From assembly GCF_963259705.1 (NCBI RefSeq), contig NC_081849.1:55276093-55340092 (forward strand): 64,000 nt of DNA, in the 5' to 3' direction. The stretch's first letter is position 1. Each line of letters opens with the position of its first letter. This DNA comes from Myotis daubentonii. Its lineage: Eukaryota; Chordata; Mammalia; Chiroptera; Vespertilionidae. A model generated the notes under the pieces. It did no database searches. It had not been told where the DNA came from and worked only from the letters and a program-made list of their open reading frames with translations. A program made the position numbers and the translations under genes. Shown piece after piece: positions 57,651 to 64,000 of the stretch.

Positions 57651-57828
57651 TTTTGTTCTTGTTGCACTTCCCTCAGCCCATTAGCTTCCCAGGTAACATC
57701 TAGGGAGAGTTATAAGGTCAAGCCTAATTATACTTAAGAGGACTGTGCCCTCTAAGCTGGGACTTGTTTGTGACTTTGCCAACAGGTCAGTCCGAGGCTT
57801 AACCCTATACCTGCTCCCCACAATCCCC

Positions 57829-59209
57829 TAAGTCCTGCCTCCCATTTATTGGCATCCTTTACCTTATTGATAGGCATTCAGGGTCCTCACAATCTCTCTA
57901 TATTCCTTTTCCAAAAAAACCCTGCCCTCCTAAAAGGATATTTGAGTCTGATTTGCTTTGAAGAGTAAATTACTAATAGAGACTATCTTGTGCCTCTTTG
58001 TCGCAGTTGTGCTTTAGCATGGGGGCTAGACTCTACCCAACATTCTGAAACTTTGATTATAAAATTTTCATTTTTAATATTGAAGGTGGAAGCTTTTTAA
58101 GGGTGGTAATCAGATGGGTAGCTTGTCCAAAATCACGACTAAAAAATACCTAGTCTTCTTGCAATACTCTATGAAGTAATTTAAAACAATATATGTTCAG
58201 ATAGCTTTCATCAACAGACATATACCTACAGTTTTATTTTTTTGCATTAAAAATTTCATTAACTCAAAACTTTATAAAATGTATTTTATTTTCTGTAGCA
58301 CAAAGGCCATATTTTCTCAACCAACCTGGTAATTTTGTTCTGAGTGGTTGTAATTTTCTCTAGGTAAATATAGTTCTTTCATGATCCATGACCAACTGTC
58401 TACCATAACATTACTTTTTAAAAGAACAATAAAAAGTGCTGGGAAAAGAAAAGCAACTCAGGTGGATAAAAAACAGGCTCCCTAACATATTCAGGATGAT
58501 TAAATAGCATTAAAAAAATCATTACATTTCACTTGAAAAAACTCAGATGGCCAATCTGATGCCACAGTTTGTATGCCGAGTAACAACTTAAAATCTGGGT
58601 GGTAAACATGTCATCCCTCTTACTATTGGCAAGAGAATGAAACGTGGAAGAACGTTAGATCACACAGCCTGTGAGGCTTCCTCACTGCAAACTGACTTGC
58701 TCGATTAGCACTATGACAGAGTAAACAGGAAATCACTCCAAATATTATCCGAGCACCTTGTTCCTCAAATGCCTAGCAGAGTTTAGTAAATACAAACAAT
58801 ACTTTGATAGGTTACATTCAGTGAAAGTCAAAAGCTTCCATAATTTCTCATTAATTTCTATCTGATCTCTCAATAAGCCAAATGGAAATCAATTTGCTAA
58901 GTTACAATTTTCTCTCAGAGTTGAAGGTGCTTTGACACAGATGCTTAGAAATCAAGTTCAAAAGAGGATTTAAAATACCTGGAAGATCAATAGGTTCAAA
59001 GGCTTAAAGTAATTCGCTGTGACAAATGTAAGTTTTTATAAAATTAAACCCAAACATGGCAAAGTTCAGAACATCTCCTTACTGTGATGCCGTCAAAGAG
59101 ACGCTCAGGGCCAACGATGATCCCTGAATAGTTGTTCCGGTTTTACTCTCAAAAGTCGAGAGTAGCAACTGATGTAAAAATTGAGTTTATGAACTTTATT
59201 TTGAGCATT
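57829..59209. other. unassigned sequence
   Basis: No gene or named repeat recognised. Confidence 0.3.
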
Positions 59210-59805
59210 CCTTATTTTAAAAGAAAATTCTACCCTAAGTAGCTGAAAACGTATGTCCAACACAAAACCTGCACACCTTGTTTCTTGCAGCTTTATTAAT
59301 AATTAAATGAATAGATAAATAAACTGGTATACATTCAAACAATGGAATATAATTTTATGCCAAAAATAAATGAGCTAGTTAGCCATGAAAAGATGTAAAA
59401 GAAACTTAAATGCATGTTACTAAGTGAAAGAAGCCAATCTGAAAAGGCTAAACTGTATGATTCCAAATATATGACATTCTAGAAAATTCAAAACTATGGA
59501 GATACATAAAGATCAGTGGTTGCCCTGGGGGTTGGGAGTAGGGAGATATGTAGGCATGGCACAAATGATGTTAGGGCATTAAAAAAACAGTATGATTTTT
59601 TATGATAGATATATGTCATTATAAATTTTTCTAAACCCATAGAATATACAATACCAGGTAAACTATGGATGTCAGTTGATTATGATGTATTGGAGAATCT
59701 ATGTATCTGTGGGGACAAGAGGTATATTTCAAATCTTTATTATACCTCCCTCTCAATTTTGTTGTAAACCTAGAAATGCTCTAAAAAAATAAAATCTTAA
59801 AAAAA
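59210..59805 (+). mobile_element. L1 3' end (old L1M-type)
   Basis: ACAATGGAATATAATTTTAT, ATGCATGTTACTAAGTGAAA, GAAGCCAATCTGAAAAGGC, TGTATGATTCCAAATATATG, GATCAGTGGTTGCCCTGGGG and an A-rich end at 59785-59805 are the order of an old L1 ORF2 end and 3' UTR. Confidence 0.88.
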
Positions 59806-61424
59806 AAAGTTAAACTATTTACTTACACTGTCATCTGCATAACCGAATGTTATTTAGGCATTAAAATAATGATGAAGATTTACATTTGCTGGCCTAAAAA
59901 TATGTTCTCTTAATAGTATAAACGAAAATAATTAACTTACACAAAAGTTGGGTACTACACAATTCCATTTTTGTTAAAATATATGTGTGTGCCTAAGAAA
60001 AATATATACATGCTATTTCTATACAGTATGGTTACAGGAATTTTTCAAAATTTTTAATAATATGCCTTTTGTGCTAGCTAGATTTTTGTAATGACTTATA
60101 TTAGAAAATGTTATGTTTTTCTATTATAGCTAAAATTAAAAATATAAACCTATTTTTATTTTTAATATCATCTTAAAAATTAGTAATTCATGAGGGAGGG
60201 AATAACTCCAGCTTTAGGACATTTTGATCTTTCTGTACAAACTGTCATTTTTTTATGATTCTCAAAATAAAAAATCAGCTAATTGATACATAAATTCATT
60301 GGGCTTTTATAAATGGTTGTCACAATTGTCTGGATTCACTTTGCAACCATTTCTTTTGTTTGTCCCAACTAGTGTTCTGTAGAAGGATACTGATGAGCCC
60401 AGTTTGGGTATTATCACCTCATCTGGACCCATCAGTTGTATCCAGAGGGAATTGTACATCAAAGAAACAAGGCTGCTAAAACCTGAACACTTTGGAAGAA
60501 GCAGGTAGTTTTCAGAGAAAAAGTGATAGTCAGCTAGATTGTTGTTCAGGACAGTTAATAAAGGCTTCACGCTCGGCCCTATCCTTTTCTCAATGGGGAT
60601 AAAGTGGAGAACATGGTCTCTGTTTTACAGTCTGTAATCCTGTTAAGGAGAGAATAACATGAATATGATCAGGAGTTACATCTAAATAGTTAAATTTTTA
60701 TAAAGAGTTCTAAAAATAAGCTGTATACAATGATTACCTAGTATTTTACCATATGTAGAAACCTCATTAAAATATTGAAATGGAAGGTCATAACATTTCC
60801 TTTATCAACAGTATTCAAAGAACTATCGAAAGATGTCCTAGGTATACCTTTCTGACTTTAATGGGCACTGCATGAAAAAGTAGTTATCTGTCTAATGAAA
60901 TGGAAGGGTTCTGATATTTGAAGCTATAAAGTTGTAGATATGTGAAGAGGGACTTAGTTTATGGATGTCATATAAAATATGCTAAAGACTGAAGTAGTAT
61001 GACCACTTATTAATCAATTTCTTAGCCAGTGAAATAAAAATTTAACATTATACATCCTTTAATGTTTTCTTTGGTTTTGAATCGATAATCATTAGCCTTG
61101 AATACACATGTAATAAAAACTCCTGAATAAGGCTACTTTGCAAATAACCTCAGCTCTAATCCAGCTTTGTGATATCTATCCTGTCAGAAGAGAGATATCT
61201 GAAAATGACTTCTAAAATCTCTGCCCTAAAGCAGGGCCATCATCTTAGAGGATAGAAGTGTGTGACATTGCTTAGGACTAAACTTACCTAGGTTTTCCAT
61301 ATACAGAACAATGTGTACATTGTTCTACAATAATGAATTGTACATCAGTATCAGTATACAAAGAAAGGCATTACCTTTTTATCATAGTAGACTGGGAATA
61401 TCTGGACAGTTCGGTCTTCTTTTT
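59806..61424. other. unassigned AT-rich sequence
   Basis: No gene or named repeat. The - strand frame at 60307-60570 lacks motifs. Confidence 0.3.
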
Positions 61425-61500
61425 CTGTTAATCCCAGTGTCTGGCACAATAATTGCTCAATGGGGGTTCAAGAAATGCTTTCTGAATTTTTAATAAATTT
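61425..61500 (+). mobile_element. L2 or MIR 3' terminal fragment
   Basis: AATCCCAGTGTCTGGCACAA, then TAATTGCTCAATGGGGGTTC and a TTTCTGAATTTTTAAT tail match the shared L2/MIR 3' ending. Confidence 0.5.
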
Positions 61501-62984
61501 GTGAGCATACACTCAATGAATATCAATAATTTCAACTGATTTTGAGAAATATTATCTTTAGTTATCCATTGCTCCCATACTTACTCATCTCCTTTTTTAG
61601 GATAGAAACATCAAGAGGTGAAAGCAGATATTAGACCAAAAAAAATGCTATAATATTTACTTCCTGCCATTCCTTAATAAAATTATAGCCCTGCAGATCA
61701 GAAATTAATACTGGGGAAACAAAAATATTTTGAAGAAACTGAAAAGTATTGATTAGGAGTGTTCAGATATCCTTAGATGCATGGAGAAATAATACCTATA
61801 GCTGGTGAATTAGATTATAAATACCATACTTTGAAATGATATATATTTTACTTTATCAAAATCTTTAGAAGTTTTAATATATTTATTTACAAAACAAATA
61901 ATACTATATTTGTTTGTGTTTATACATTCAAACTTGGTGAAGTACTTTGGTAAACAATGGGCTATTTCATTAGTCACTTATGGTATCATATTTCTTTTAT
62001 TGTATTTTGTATGATTTTCTTCCATAAAATTAAAACTCTTATTTTTTTTAAATAAAAATTTCCTAGGCAAGTAATACAAACCATAAACCTATCTCCAGTT
62101 TGCTAATCCTGAATTGCTCAATTTCCAATTGATTTACATTCACTTTAGTTCTAGCTCCACCACCACCCCCACCCCCATTATCAGTAGATTGATGTGGGAT
62201 TAACCTATGGATGGATTACTTGTGTCAATTAAATGTGTTAAATATGAAAATTTAGGTAATAAACCAATGTTTTGTGAGGCATAACAGGATACTAACCTAC
62301 TTCCATGGAAAGGTCAATATATAGTCACTTTCACTGAAGCATCAAGAAATTAACCACCTTACTCGAGCACACACATCTTTGTTTCCTAAAGAGGTAGCAA
62401 TCATTTAAGATTAGTAGAGTTGAGAGAATAGGCAAATGCACTTTTAAGGACCTGAGATTCTAGTGATGACCTCGTGGTGATCTAATAAAATTCTAGGTAT
62501 GAAAGAGGTTGAGGATGTTGGTAAACTTCTCAGGTGCAATTCCCAGCTGGCAACACAGGAAAAGCAAAATAAACAGTCCTTTTTGTAACTCCATCTGTTG
62601 CTAAATCCTCCATTTCCCTCCTATAAAAAGCCTAAAAATCCCTTTTCAAAATTCTTCATTCCTATTCTAATCCAGGCCAAGGTAATCTTTTAGTTTAAAT
62701 ATTTAGTAGACTATCAGCAAAGTGTACTTTTGGTGTCAACCTGTCAAAGCAATTTTTAGTGTCACTGCCAAAAGCCTCAAATAAAGAATGATGATAATAT
62801 GTCACACCAGAAACTCGCCTCTTTCATAAGGCAAAGTACAGGCCCATGACATTTAGTGAAAGTAGTGATACAAGCTGACTTCATTTTTTTCCTGAGCCTT
62901 GGTTGCCCCTGGTTGTACTGGTGAGAAAATCCAATACCTTAACATAATAGCCCAGGGAGCAAGAACCGGACTCTGACACTGGGC
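61501..62984. other. unassigned AT-rich sequence
   Basis: A short CCACCACCCCCACCCCC tract lies near 62160. Nothing else recognised. Confidence 0.3.
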
Positions 62985-63190
62985 TCTCTGGGTTAGAAGC
63001 ATGGTTCCTTCATTTACTGGCTGGGTAAACTTGGACCCATTTCTTAGCTTCTCAGTTACTCAATTTCTCTATAGAGGTTATGTTGTTATTTACGACATAG
63101 CATTTATTTGGTTTAACAAATTAATCCACATAAAGCACTTAAAACAGTGCCATTTGTATAGTAAGAGCTACTAAATGTTCAATGAAATAA
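62985..63190 (+). mobile_element. MIR SINE
   Basis: TTCATTTACTGGCTGGGTAA, ACTTGGACCCATTTCTTAGC, AAAGCACTTAAAACAGTGCC and TAGTAAGAGCTACTAAATGT follow MIR order. Confidence 0.75.
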
Positions 63191-64000
63191 TTAACGTTAT
63201 TTCCTCCCCCAAAATTGTTAGTAGTTTTTCTCGCTGGAAGTTCTATAAAATAGCTATAAAAATGTGTTGGTCACATGACCATTAAATACATTTAGTAACA
63301 TGTTACTCCTACAATTTCCCATTCTTTGTAAATGGGAAAAGAGTACATGTCCTTCGGAAGGTTGACATTGCTTCAGAGTCCTCCCTTCTTGCATCACTTC
63401 ACCTTTTCATGTAACTTCAGGTCACATTATATCAGACAACTCAAGAAGAATACCAGTGACTTTCACCTTGTTACACCTTTTTGTTGATAACCCCTTTATA
63501 GACACAGTATACTATTTACTAAGTGAGCAAATGGGAACTGGCAGGTGAACCGACCCTTCAGGGAAGAATAGGAGAGTGGGAGATAGCCTCTGCCACTTCC
63601 AATGGATTGGTGTCTGTCCGTGTCCCCTTGGTAGCAAGTGTATCTTTCTTTTTTCTGTTTAAGCTTAGAGAATGTGTCCACTCGTTCATCTAACATCTCT
63701 ATTTTTATCTCCAAGTATATGCTTCCACAGCATACACAGAATTTCAAATGTGAAAACAAAATTTTATTAAATGTTCCTTAGAGCTGAATCACTTTAAAAA
63801 ATCAAAACCAAAACTATCAGCACAATTAAAGAAAAAATTACAGAAATTAATATCCAAGTTTTTAAGGATTACCTGAAGTCTCAAAATCAAATCATCTCAC
63901 TTAAGCACACACAAGCACACATACATTCCTATGGACACAAAATGGGGAGAGCGAATATATTCAAAACTATTGTTATCATTACTAAGTATGAATGAGCACC
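63191..64000. other. unassigned sequence to window edge
   Basis: The - strand frame at 63496-63759 has no recognisable motif. Nothing else seen. Confidence 0.3.

Larger units (their letters stand above)
57365..57828 (-). mobile_element. solo LTR of an endogenous retrovirus (LTR 57371-57822)
   Basis: A 452-bp LTR with TG...CA ends on either strand reading, flanked by perfect 6-bp duplications ATCCCC (57365-57370 and 57823-57828). On - it starts TGTGGGGAGCAGG; a TATA/polyadenylation block TATAAAATAAAGG lies at about 57551-57563. No gag, pol or env lies next to it, so recombination has left a solo LTR. A 6-bp duplication is usual for class II (betaretrovirus-like) families, so that class is inferred. 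Internal repeats: 28-bp unit twice at 57595-57650 and 16-bp unit twice at 57424-57455. Confidence 0.88.

Noticed and set aside
57365..57828. full endogenous retrovirus at the LTR
   Set aside because: Only one LTR is present, with target duplications directly at its ends and no internal genes.

Overview
This window looks like intergenic or intronic DNA from a vespertilionid (evening/mouse-eared) bat. The evidence is the repeat content. There are eight tRNA-derived VES-type SINEs, six HeliBat-type Helitrons with TC...CTAG ends, a SPIN ('Space Invader') hAT element, two other hAT elements with CAGGGGT(G/A)GGCAAAC-like termini and a Tc1/mariner 5' end. These sit on a placental-mammal background of L1, L2, MIR, MER5 and MER2. 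The DNA is AT-rich, and I could support no host protein-coding gene, no functional tRNA or rRNA gene and no CRISPR array. The only protein-coding relics I recognise belong to transposons.

Layout. 1-4 kb: L2 relics, one carrying a 218-bp Helitron in its 3' tail, then a VES SINE. 4.8-8.04 kb: the most complex locus, a four-level nest in which a MER5-type hAT relic holds an L1 3' end, which holds a 2.7-kb Helitron with a decayed Pif1-like helicase, which holds a 734-bp hAT element. 8-21 kb: VES SINEs, a complete SPIN copy (10413-10723), a MER2-type Tigger relic, a 380-bp palindrome-bearing Helitron, an antisense L1 and a Tc1/mariner 5' end cut off at a (TA)n tract. 21-42 kb: sparse; one hAT element (26234-26452), a small local duplication near 27.3/28.1 kb, two adjacent MIRs, two VES SINEs and an antisense L1 ORF2 block (about 37.4-39.0 kb). 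42-56 kb: MIR, VES and L2 relics plus three Helitrons, two of which carry GC-rich minisatellites. 56-64 kb: a VES SINE, a solo LTR with a perfect 6-bp target duplication, an L1 3' end and a MIR.

Several insertions can be read as exact before/after events: the flanks of three Helitrons rejoin into L2 or L1 sequence at an A^T site, and hAT, SINE and LTR copies show target-site duplications. The features most worth following are (i) the nested locus, (ii) the 160-bp 3' end shared by the helicase-bearing Helitron and a non-autonomous Helitron 43 kb away, (iii) the palindromic Helitrons whose two arms each match the CTCF core motif, and (iv) the higher-order minisatellites inside Helitrons. Family names rest on recognition of characteristic phrases and termini, not on a database search; boundaries of the older repeats are approximate.
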